Of a stretch of 64,000 nt of DNA, positions 45,254 through 53,332 are shown piece after piece. The notes beneath the pieces are model-generated. The model did not search any database, had not been told where the DNA came from, and worked only from the letters and a program-made list of their open reading frames with translations. Source of the stretch: Bacteroidia bacterium (GTDB lineage Bacteria > Bacteroidota > Bacteroidia > B-17B0 > Aurantibacillaceae); the NCBI GenBank assembly GCA_016787785.1, contig JAEUTO010000014.1, positions 124,001 through 188,000 of the forward strand, in the 5' to 3' direction. Position 1 is the stretch's first letter, and every line of letters starts with the position of its first letter. The translations under genes were made by a program, and so were the position numbers.

Positions 45254-46393
45254 TTAAGCTATAATTTTCAAAGTGTTCTTTACTAATTTGGCTTTTTGTT
45301 TTGCTTTTAAAATATCGTCATCCACAATAGTGGCGTGACCCATTTTGCGATAAGGCTTTGTGGTTGCTTTACCATATAAGTGCACATAAACACCACTAAA
45401 TTTTAAAACATCCTCTAAGCCCTGGTAAATAGCAGTTCCGGAATAACCAAAATCGCCAAGTAAATTAACCATTACCCCGGCTTTTATAATAGACGTGTCG
45501 CCCAAAGGCAGGTTTAAGATCGCGCGCCACTGCTGTTCGAACTGAGAGGTTATATTTCCTTCGATAGTGTGATGACCGCTATTATGTGTTCTTGGCGCTA
45601 TCTCGTTTACCAATACTTTTCCGTCTTTTGTCAAAAATAACTCCACGGCAAGCAAGCCAACAATACCAAGTTTTTCGGCTATATCAGCCGCTAATTTAAG
45701 CGCATCCTTCTCTACACTTTTTTTAATATTGGCCGGACTAAACAAGAACTCCACCAAATTTGCTTCGGAATTAAACTCACATTCAACTACTGGAAAACAC
45801 TTAATTTCGCCGCTGGCGCTGCGGGCTACAATTACCGAAAGTTCTTTATCAAAATCAACCAAACGTTCTAAAACTGATGGCGCATCAAAGGCTTTGTCAA
45901 TATGATGGGGGTTAACCAGTTTAACAACACCTTTGCCATCATAGCCGCCTTTACGCAGCTTTTGAAAGAAAGGAAAATAATCGGCGTATTTAGTAATTTG
46001 CTCTTTACTTTCTACTAAAAAAAAGTCAGGACTAGGAATATTGTTACGTTGGTAGAACATTTTTTGAAGACCTTTATCCTGTATCATTTCAATTATGTGC
46101 GGTTGAGGATATACCTTTTTTCCTTCTTTTTCGAGGTCTTTAAGTGCTTCTACATTTACGTTCTCTATCTCAATAGTGATCAGGTCTTTATCTTTTCCAA
46201 AATCGTATACAGTTTCATAATCATTTAAATTACCATGCGAGAATTTTTTGACAAGGTGCCTGCAGGGTGCATTTTTATCGGGATCGAGCACAGATATGGT
46301 TAAATTGAGGTTTATTGCGTTTTGAATAAGCATTCTTCCTAGTTGGCCACCACCTAATATGCCTATATTTATTTGTTGAATGGTTTTATTCAT
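45254..46393 (-). CDS. purK: 5-(carboxyamino)imidazole ribonucleotide synthase
   Basis: ATP-grasp enzyme of purine biosynthesis that carboxylates AIR with bicarbonate. 379 residues. GILGGGQLGRMLIQNA (residues 12-27), the ATP-grasp segments FPFFQKLRKGGYDGKGVV and LAVELFLTKDGKVLVNEIAPRTHNSGHHTIEG, and RAILNLPLG are all intact. ATG at 46393. The usual partner purE is not in the window. Confidence 0.95.
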   Translation of the reverse strand: MNKTIQQINIGILGGGQLGRMLIQNAINLNLTISVLDPDKNAPCRHLVKKFSHGNLNDYETVYDFGKDKDLITIEIENVNVEALKDLEKEGKKVYPQPHIIEMIQDKGLQKMFYQRNNIPSPDFFLVESKEQITKYADYFPFFQKLRKGGYDGKGVVKLVNPHHIDKAFDAPSVLERLVDFDKELSVIVARSASGEIKCFPVVECEFNSEANLVEFLFSPANIKKSVEKDALKLAADIAEKLGIVGLLAVELFLTKDGKVLVNEIAPRTHNSGHHTIEGNITSQFEQQWRAILNLPLGDTSIIKAGVMVNLLGDFGYSGTAIYQGLEDVLKFSGVYVHLYGKATTKPYRKMGHATIVDDDILKAKQKAKLVKNTLKIIA

Positions 46394-46461
46394 GTACCAA
46401 TAATTTGATGGGTAAAGATAATTAAAGTAAAATTGATACCTTTAAATAACTTATTAAATAC

Positions 46462-48492
46462 ATGAAAAAAATTTTACTATACAGCTTCTTATCATTTGGT
46501 GGAATTGTAACTGCGCAAGAAGGATTAAAATGTGGTTTTCTTGAAGCCAACGAATATTTGTTCAAAGAAGATCCAACAGCTAAACAGCGTTTTGATAAGT
46601 TAATACAGGAAGCTAATAATCAAGCAAATAATAGCTCCCAATTAAAAACTACTGCAACTACTTATACTATTCCAGTAGTGTTCCATATTTTACATTTAGG
46701 TGGTTCAGAGAACATCAGTGATGCGCAGATCAATGATGCGATGGTGATTTTAAACCGCGATTTTAGTAAAAAAAATGCAGATACAACAAGCATTATAGCG
46801 CAGTATAAACCTTTAGCCGCCGATTGCCAGATAGAGTTTAAATTAGCAACCCTTGATGAAAATGGTGTTTGTACCAATGGTATCACTCGTCATTACACGC
46901 CAAACACAAACTGGGTGCCAAGTGGTGGGTTTTATTTATACACCTGGGACCGTACAAAATATTTAAACATTTATGTTGTTAAGACCATGCAAAGTGGTGC
47001 GGCCGGTTACACATATTTACCGGGAACTGCCAGTGCTAATTCAGACGCTATTGTAGTTTTACATAATTATGTTGGAAGTATCGGCACCTCTAATGCTTTT
47101 ACCTCAAGAACATTAACGCATGAAACCGGTCACTGGTTTAACCTGCAACATGTTTGGGGTAGCACCAATAATCCAAATGTTGCTTGTGGCGATGATGGTG
47201 TTAGCGATACGCCAGTTACGAAGGGACACACAAACTGCAGTCTAAACTCAGCTGTTTGTACTTCGGGTGTTGTTGAAAATGTACAAAATTATATGGAATA
47301 CGCTTATTGCTCAAAAATGTTCACTATCGGTCAAAAAACCAGAATGCATAATTGTATCATTGGCGGTATCGCAGGCAGAGACAATCTTTCAACTAATGCC
47401 AATTTAATAGCAACCGGCGTAATAAATCCAAACTCTAATTGCGCACCAAAGGCAGAATTTATAAATAGTCCTGTTACCTGCGTTGGTAATACTTTTAGTT
47501 TTACAGATTACAGCTATAATGGTACGGTTACAAATTGGTTATGGAGCAGTCCTTCAGCAGCAAACACATCAACTGCTCAAAATGGAACATTAACGTTTAC
47601 TGCTTCCGGTATTGCTTCTGTAAAATTAAAAGTGGCTAATGCTTTTGGTGTAGATTCTATCACCAAACAAGTGCTTATAGTTTTAGCGGGTCCAAATAGC
47701 GGAACTTTAAATATTACGCAGGGTTTTGAGACCGTTTTTCCGGATAGTAACTGGATAGCCACTATACCGCAATACGGTGGCGGTTTTATTACCAACACCG
47801 TTACGGCTGCTACAGGAACAAATTGCGCCTGGGTAAATAATTTTTTCGATAATCCAAATGGACCCGTTAGTATTTATAGTCCTAATTATAATCTTCAAAA
47901 CATTCTTAACGTACCGCAATTTTCTTTTAAATATGCTTATTCACAGCAAAACGCAAGCAATAATGATGCTCTTAAAGTTTTTGCTTCTATTAATTGCGGT
48001 AGCACATGGACGCAGCTTTATGCTAAAAGCGGAGCGCAGTTAAGTACTACGGGCACTTTTTTAACATCAGCCTACTTAAATCCACAACCGTCAGAATGGG
48101 TTACTGAAGTTTTAAATCTTGCAAGTTATGTTGGTAACCCAATGGTTGCGTTTAAAATAGAGTTTACACCCTTCGCGTCGGGTCCGGGTAATAATATTTT
48201 TATTGACGACATTAACGTTAGCGGTATAGTGAGCGTTAAAGAAAATAATTCGGTATTAAGCGGGGTGGAAGTGTTTCCAAATCCTACTACCGGCATGTTG
48301 AATTTTAAGGTAGGAACTGCATATAATAAAAATGTAAAAGTTCAATTATTAAATTCACTTGGACAGATCTTAATGAATGATGATCTTGATCAACGTTTAT
48401 CATTTAACATCCAAAATTATCCTCAGGGTATTTATTTTGTAAAATTAAGTTCATCAGAAGGAAGCAAAATGCTTAAAATAATTAAGGAGTAG
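46462..48492 (+). CDS. M43 metalloprotease with T9SS sorting domain
   Basis: Exported zinc protease of the pappalysin/cytophagalysin family, 676 residues. Signal peptide (1-18), N-terminal pro-region, catalytic domain with HETGHWFNLQH (zinc ligands His 220, 224 and 230; Glu 221) and the Met-turn MEYAYCSKMFT. A PKD-like domain (about 335-410) and a galactose-binding-like region (about 420-590) follow, and the last 80 residues are a type A T9SS sorting domain (VFPNPTTGMLNFK to GSKMLKIIKE). It would be secreted by T9SS and its tail removed by a PorU-type sortase; such a gene lies at 53333. Confidence 0.93.
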   Translation: MKKILLYSFLSFGGIVTAQEGLKCGFLEANEYLFKEDPTAKQRFDKLIQEANNQANNSSQLKTTATTYTIPVVFHILHLGGSENISDAQINDAMVILNRDFSKKNADTTSIIAQYKPLAADCQIEFKLATLDENGVCTNGITRHYTPNTNWVPSGGFYLYTWDRTKYLNIYVVKTMQSGAAGYTYLPGTASANSDAIVVLHNYVGSIGTSNAFTSRTLTHETGHWFNLQHVWGSTNNPNVACGDDGVSDTPVTKGHTNCSLNSAVCTSGVVENVQNYMEYAYCSKMFTIGQKTRMHNCIIGGIAGRDNLSTNANLIATGVINPNSNCAPKAEFINSPVTCVGNTFSFTDYSYNGTVTNWLWSSPSAANTSTAQNGTLTFTASGIASVKLKVANAFGVDSITKQVLIVLAGPNSGTLNITQGFETVFPDSNWIATIPQYGGGFITNTVTAATGTNCAWVNNFFDNPNGPVSIYSPNYNLQNILNVPQFSFKYAYSQQNASNNDALKVFASINCGSTWTQLYAKSGAQLSTTGTFLTSAYLNPQPSEWVTEVLNLASYVGNPMVAFKIEFTPFASGPGNNIFIDDINVSGIVSVKENNSVLSGVEVFPNPTTGMLNFKVGTAYNKNVKVQLLNSLGQILMNDDLDQRLSFNIQNYPQGIYFVKLSSSEGSKMLKIIKE

Positions 48493-48494
48493 AT

Positions 48495-48998
48495 ATGGGA
48501 AAAAACTATAGCTATTTATTTACCCTTATTATTGCAAGTACTTTTTTTAATTGTTCGGGGCCAACTTCAGAAACTGATAGTAGTAATAATATTTCAGATA
48601 TTGAAAAAGCAAGCTGGCTTATTGGTTCATGGCATAATACATCGCCTGAAGTGAGTTCTACCGAAGTTTGGGAAAAGAAAAATGATTCAACTTTAGCGGG
48701 AATAAGTTTTGCTATTGTTGGTAAGGATACTGTTTCTTACGAAACGGTTAGTCTTGAAAAAAATGGAGCAGGCGTTTATTATATTCCAACTGTAAAAGAA
48801 CAGAACAATGCACAGCCAGTAAAATTTACCTTAACAAGTTCTACTGTAAATAAAATGGTTTTCGAAAATCCATCACACGATTTTCCAACCAAGATCACTT
48901 ACAATAAAATAACAAACGACTCGATGGTTGCTGAAATATCGGGAAAGATAGAAGGGAAGGAACATTCTGAACAATTCCCCTTTGTAAGGAAGAAATAA
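48495..48998 (+). CDS. DUF6265-like lipoprotein
   Basis: 167 residues; starts 2 bases after the M43 protease stop, so it is translationally linked to it. Signal MGKNYSYLFTLIIASTFFNC with acylated Cys 20. The mature part follows the DUF6265 pattern (WLIGSWHNTSPEVSSTEVWEK, then MVFENPSHDFPTKI). A lipocalin-like beta barrel is plausible. Function unknown; convergent with the glutamate-synthase-like gene with a 2-base gap. Confidence 0.75.
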   Translation: MGKNYSYLFTLIIASTFFNCSGPTSETDSSNNISDIEKASWLIGSWHNTSPEVSSTEVWEKKNDSTLAGISFAIVGKDTVSYETVSLEKNGAGVYYIPTVKEQNNAQPVKFTLTSSTVNKMVFENPSHDFPTKITYNKITNDSMVAEISGKIEGKEHSEQFPFVRKK

Positions 48999-49000
48999 TT

Positions 49001-50602
49001 TTACGTATACTTGATAGCGTTATCAAAGGTCTCTTCGTTGCTATGCATTACCTGCAATTCCCAGCCACTTGGATAGGGTGCTTCTAATAAAGAACCCTTC
49101 AATAAATAAGGATACATTTCTGCATAGGTTTGTATTTGGTTAGCACTTACCCTGCGGTAAATATGTGAGCGATGTAATTTTTCAGGATGATCAATCCCTG
49201 CAGCTGCCATTAATTCAACAGCGGCCTTAATTGTTTCGTGCTGATAATTTGCTACACGTACTTTTTTATCATCCACATCCAGCCCTTTATAAAGTTTTGG
49301 ATTCTGTGTTGCCACGCCGGTTGGGCAAGTATTTGTATTGCATTCCAATGCCTGAATACAACCAAGTGAAAGCATCATAGCACGAGCACCATTGCACATA
49401 TCTGCACCTAATGAAATATTCTTTACAAGATCAAAACCCGTATGTACTTTTCCTGAAGCAATAATTTTAATATTCTTTTTTAAACCAAAGCCATGCAACG
49501 CATCATAAACAAAAGCCAACGCATCTCTTAGCGGCATACCAACAGAGTTGCTAAACTCTAATGGCGCCGCACCTGTTCCGCCTTCGCCGCCATCTACAGT
49601 TATAAAATCAGGCATGATCTGTGTTTTTATCATGGCTTTACAAATTGCAATGAATTGACTTTTTTGTCCGATACACAATTTAAAACCGATAGGTTTTCCG
49701 CCACTTAGATCGCGCAATTGTTTAATGAACAATAATAATTCAATTGGGGTTTTAAAAGCAGTGTGGTAGGGTGGAGACAGAACATCTTTTCCTTTTTCAA
49801 CCAAACGTATCTTTGCAATTTCATCAGTTACTTTTGCTGCCGGTAAAATACCACCGTGGCCTGGTTTTGCACCTTGCGATAGTTTTATCTCTATCATTTT
49901 TACACTCGGCTGGTGCGCCCTTTCTTCAAAGGCTTTATAATTAAATGTGCCATCAGAATTCCTGCAGCTAAAATAACCGGTACCAATTTGCCAGATCACA
50001 TCGCCACCGGGTTCTAAGTGGTAAGGACTTAATCCACCTTCACCGGTGTTGTGCGCAAACTTTCCGATCTTTGCGCCACCATTTAGGGCCATAATTGCAT
50101 TCTTACTTAATGAGCCATAACTCATTGCAGACACGTTAAAGATGCTGGCAGAGTAGGGCTGTTTGCAATCGGGGCCACCCACTAAAACACGTGGGTCGTG
50201 ACTAACTTTATCGTGATGCAACGGACTAATGGAGTGGTTTAACCATTCGTAACCCGCCTGGTAAACATCTAGCTGGGTTCCAAAAGGGGTAGTATCATTA
50301 ACTTTTTTTGAGCGCTGGTAAATCACATTTCTGCTTAAACGATTAAATGGCGCTCCATCCGTATCCGATTCAATAAAATATTGATACACCTTAGGTCGCA
50401 TCCATTCGGCCCACCAACGCATGCGACCAATAATAGGAAAATTATATTTTAGAGAATGTTTTGTTTGTGTAAGATCTTTAATGCCTAATAAAATTAACGG
50501 ACCAATTAAAATAAAGGTCCACCAAACCCAATGAAAGAAATAACCTAAAGTGCCAATTATTAAACAAACAACAATTGAAATGATAGCGAATTTTGTCCTC
50601 AT
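49001..50602 (-). CDS. Membrane-anchored FMN-binding glutamate synthase-like protein
   Basis: 533 residues: two N-terminal TM helices (about 5-45) and then the FMN/Fe-S synthase domain of glutamate synthase (GltB C-terminal half): AMSYGSLSKNAIMALNGGAK, GEGGLSPYHL, SQGAKPGHGGILPA, VDGGEGGTGAAPLEF and the cysteine segment CIQALECNTNTCPTGVA. The amidotransferase domain and a GltD partner are absent, so it is not a complete glutamate synthase; members of this subfamily have no proven reaction. ATG at 50602. Confidence 0.88.
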   Translation of the reverse strand: MRTKFAIISIVVCLIIGTLGYFFHWVWWTFILIGPLILLGIKDLTQTKHSLKYNFPIIGRMRWWAEWMRPKVYQYFIESDTDGAPFNRLSRNVIYQRSKKVNDTTPFGTQLDVYQAGYEWLNHSISPLHHDKVSHDPRVLVGGPDCKQPYSASIFNVSAMSYGSLSKNAIMALNGGAKIGKFAHNTGEGGLSPYHLEPGGDVIWQIGTGYFSCRNSDGTFNYKAFEERAHQPSVKMIEIKLSQGAKPGHGGILPAAKVTDEIAKIRLVEKGKDVLSPPYHTAFKTPIELLLFIKQLRDLSGGKPIGFKLCIGQKSQFIAICKAMIKTQIMPDFITVDGGEGGTGAAPLEFSNSVGMPLRDALAFVYDALHGFGLKKNIKIIASGKVHTGFDLVKNISLGADMCNGARAMMLSLGCIQALECNTNTCPTGVATQNPKLYKGLDVDDKKVRVANYQHETIKAAVELMAAAGIDHPEKLHRSHIYRRVSANQIQTYAEMYPYLLKGSLLEAPYPSGWELQVMHSNEETFDNAIKYT

Positions 50603-50711
50603 AATATACGTTTCAAAAATTTAACTGATCATAAATATAATAAAAGAATTTTCTTAACGGAATAAAAAGTACTCTATCTTTTTGTAACTTGTTGTACTAA
50701 AGAGGTAACTA

Positions 50712-51254
50712 ATGAAAAAAATAACAATCATTTTTTTGGTCATTTTGCATTTATCAGGTTTTTCGCAAAAAACAGATAGGGATAAAGCTAAGGACGTTTT
50801 TATTGAGATTGTTGAATGCTATTTTAAGAAAGATTGTAATAAATTCTATTCTTATTTTGGCGATTCGGTGACAAATTTTGGCAACCATTTTATAAGTACA
50901 AAAAAAATGATGGTTAAAAAAGATCTGTGTATTAAGTTTGATACGACCATTAAAAAAACGATCAATAAAGAAATTTATCTTGAAAAGTATAATATTGAAG
51001 TTTTTTCATATAAAGAGTTTTCTTCTGCAACACAAAAATTTTTAAACGATTATATGATCGAAAACCAATATTCTAGCGGTGTTGCGGCTCTTTCTTCAAT
51101 GAAAGTGAATAAAAAGTTATATTCTGAAAGTGATTATTTAGTTATTGGTGACATCCCTAAAATTAAAAAATACGAAAATGCTATCGGATCAAGATATATT
51201 TTTGTTCTCCGGAAAACAGCAATGGGTTGGAAAATTGTAGGATTAGCAATATGA
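50712..51254 (+). CDS. Small exported protein, NTF2-like fold possible
   Basis: 180 residues with signal peptide MKKITIIFLVILHLSGFSQ. The mature part has a short alpha-helical start (DKAKDVFIEIVECYFKKDCNKFYSYF) followed by beta-rich segments ending YIFVLRKTAMGWKIVGLAI, the order of an NTF2-like (SnoaL-type) fold. No named family. A single ATG at 50712. It stands alone. Confidence 0.6.
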   Translation: MKKITIIFLVILHLSGFSQKTDRDKAKDVFIEIVECYFKKDCNKFYSYFGDSVTNFGNHFISTKKMMVKKDLCIKFDTTIKKTINKEIYLEKYNIEVFSYKEFSSATQKFLNDYMIENQYSSGVAALSSMKVNKKLYSESDYLVIGDIPKIKKYENAIGSRYIFVLRKTAMGWKIVGLAI

Positions 51255-51413
51255 AAATATGATATCAAAGAATTTTGCAGGTTCTTATTGCATCAGCATG
51301 CTTCGATAAGAAAACCGGCTGGAAGATAAGTGCTTTGCCGAATAAAGCTTTTTAAATGCCTAAATGTGCCTTCAAAAGCGTATCTTAGCGCAATAATTAA
51401 TAAAAAAAATACT

Positions 51414-52637
51414 TTGACATTCGACGATTTTAATTTTGAAAGTTCTTTACTGGAAGGTTTATATAGCATGGGATATAAAACGCCCACACCAATCCAGCAA
51501 CAAGCAATACCCGTTATTACAGATAACAAGGATCTTATAGCCTGCGCGCAAACAGGTACAGGAAAGACAGCGGCTTACCTTTTACCTATCATTAACCATA
51601 TTTTACATGCGCCAACAAGGCATTTAAATACGCTTATTATTGCACCAACACGTGAATTAGTTGTTCAAATAGATCAACAAATTGATGGTATGGGCTATTT
51701 TTGTTCGGTTGGTTCCATGTCTATCTACGGCGGTAGCGATGGCATGACCTGGGAAAAGCAAAAACACGCGTTAAAAGAAGGAGTTGATATTGTTGTTGCA
51801 ACCCCCGGGCGTTTAATCTCTTTATTACAGGCAGGTGATATTAATTTTGAACATTTACAGCATTTAGTTTTAGATGAAGCTGATAGAATGTTGGATATGG
51901 GCTTTTTTGACGACATTAAAGCTATTATAAGTTATTTACCTAAAAAGAGGCAGACCATTTTATTTTCGGCTACCATGCCTCCAAAAATGCGTTTACTGGC
52001 AAAAGAGATCTCTAACGATCCTGAGCAAATAAACATTGCTATCAGTAAACCGGCAGCAGGTATTGTTCAGCAAGCGTATTTGGTTTTTGATAATCAAAAA
52101 GAAGCTTTAATAAAAAGTATTTTAAAGAATGATGATTATCAATCGGTAATTATCTTTTCTTCAACTAAAGAGAATGTAAAATTGCTTGAAAAAACATTAA
52201 GAAGTGTTGACGGATCGATCAAAGCTTTTCACTCTGATTTGGAGCAACCTGAAAGAGAAGAGATCATGCGGGATTTTAAAGCAAAAAAATTAAGGATCTT
52301 GATAGGAACAGATATTTTATCGCGTGGTATTGACGTGGATGGTATTTCTCTGGTAGTTAATTATGATGCGCCCGGAGATCCAGAAGATTATATTCACCGT
52401 ATAGGAAGAACCGCCAGGGCTTCTAAAGCAGGCGTAGCAATCACATTCATTAATCAATACGATCAGCAAAAATTTGGCCGCATAGAAGCCTTAATGGGTT
52501 ATGATGTTACAAAGATGCCGTTACCGGAGGGTTTAGGTGTAGGCCCTGTTTACGATCCACATGCGGTAGTTAAAAAGCCATCTAAGTTTGGCAGCAAACC
52601 AAAAGGACGTTTTAATCAGAAAGACAGGAAGAGATAA
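51414..52637 (+). CDS. DEAD-box RNA helicase
   Basis: ATP-dependent RNA helicase. Q-motif FNFESSLLEGLYSMGYKTPTPIQ, Walker A ACAQTGTGKTAA, LDEADRMLDMG, SATMP and the C-terminal HRIGRTAR are complete, followed by a short basic tail (KPSKFGSKPKGRFNQKDRKR) typical of RhlE-type helicases. I choose the TTG at 51414 (LTFDDFNFES, 407 residues) because that is where homologues begin and because a TATCTTAG -7-like box lies at 51381-51388, after the upstream ATG at 51330. It may start elsewhere, but the core is secure. Confidence 0.93.
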   Translation: MTFDDFNFESSLLEGLYSMGYKTPTPIQQQAIPVITDNKDLIACAQTGTGKTAAYLLPIINHILHAPTRHLNTLIIAPTRELVVQIDQQIDGMGYFCSVGSMSIYGGSDGMTWEKQKHALKEGVDIVVATPGRLISLLQAGDINFEHLQHLVLDEADRMLDMGFFDDIKAIISYLPKKRQTILFSATMPPKMRLLAKEISNDPEQINIAISKPAAGIVQQAYLVFDNQKEALIKSILKNDDYQSVIIFSSTKENVKLLEKTLRSVDGSIKAFHSDLEQPEREEIMRDFKAKKLRILIGTDILSRGIDVDGISLVVNYDAPGDPEDYIHRIGRTARASKAGVAITFINQYDQQKFGRIEALMGYDVTKMPLPEGLGVGPVYDPHAVVKKPSKFGSKPKGRFNQKDRKR

Positions 52638-52641
52638 TAAG

Positions 52642-53199
52642 TTATTTCTTATTTAGAGTTTCTTTTATTTCAACCAACACGTTTTTAATATCACGTAAAA
52701 GTTCATCATTCATAGAGGAACTGCCAGTGTCGGTTGTAACAGAAGTAAACTGATATTTTTCTTTCATTACTTTTTCGCGTTGGTTAAGTATTTCTACTTT
52801 AAATTTTTCGGCGTCAATAATACCTAACATACTCATCATATTGTTATCGTGCTTGCCACCGCCACCGCCGGCAGTTTCAATACGAATAAGCGTTAATCCA
52901 AAAGAGCGGAGGATAGGTCCGCCATAAAAAGAAAGGTCTTGTATATTCTCTAAAGGAATTGTTTTTTCGATATGAAAGATCATGCCTTTTGAGAAACGAA
53001 GATTTTTTGTGGTCAACTGGCACTCTAGCGTATTGAAAAATTTATTGCTTATCCATTGCCCTAAACCGCACAACCAAAAAGGGAGTATTAACCAACCAAT
53101 TATGGAGATGAATAAATAAAATAGAACAATTAAAAAGATGTAGGTCTTAACTTTTGGATTAAATGTGGCTTTGTTTAATATTACTTCGTTGTCTATCAT
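52642..53199 (-). CDS. PH domain (DUF304-like) membrane protein
   Basis: 185 residues. Two adjacent hydrophobic stretches (about 18-50, YIFLIVLFYLFISIIGW) then a bacterial PH domain of the DUF304 type (TLECQLTTKNLRFSKGMI, TIPLENIQDLSFYGGPILRSFGLTLIRIETAG) and a short helical C-terminus. Membrane bound with a cytoplasmic domain. Function unknown. Convergent with the helicase, 4 bases apart. Confidence 0.75.
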   Translation of the reverse strand: MIDNEVILNKATFNPKVKTYIFLIVLFYLFISIIGWLILPFWLCGLGQWISNKFFNTLECQLTTKNLRFSKGMIFHIEKTIPLENIQDLSFYGGPILRSFGLTLIRIETAGGGGGKHDNNMMSMLGIIDAEKFKVEILNQREKVMKEKYQFTSVTTDTGSSSMNDELLRDIKNVLVEIKETLNKK

Positions 53200-53214
53200 A
53201 TTATTTTAAATTTT

Positions 53215-53300
53215 GTCAGTTCGAGTAGCGAAACGGAGTGGAGCATATCGAGAACGCTTCTCGATACATTCCTCCTCTCGTCAGAATTACTCGAAGTGAC
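53215..53300. repeat. Palindromic repeat with TCGAGAA hairpin
   Basis: Outer arms GTCAGTTCGAGTA (53215-53227) and TACTCGAAGTGAC (53288-53300) are inverted copies with one mismatch; an inner perfect stem TCGAGAA-CGC-TTCTCGA lies at 53248-53264. It fills the gap between the PH-domain gene and the PorU-like gene. Confidence 0.65.
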
Positions 53301-53332
53301 ATCGGCACATTCTAACCTTTCGCCTAAAATGC

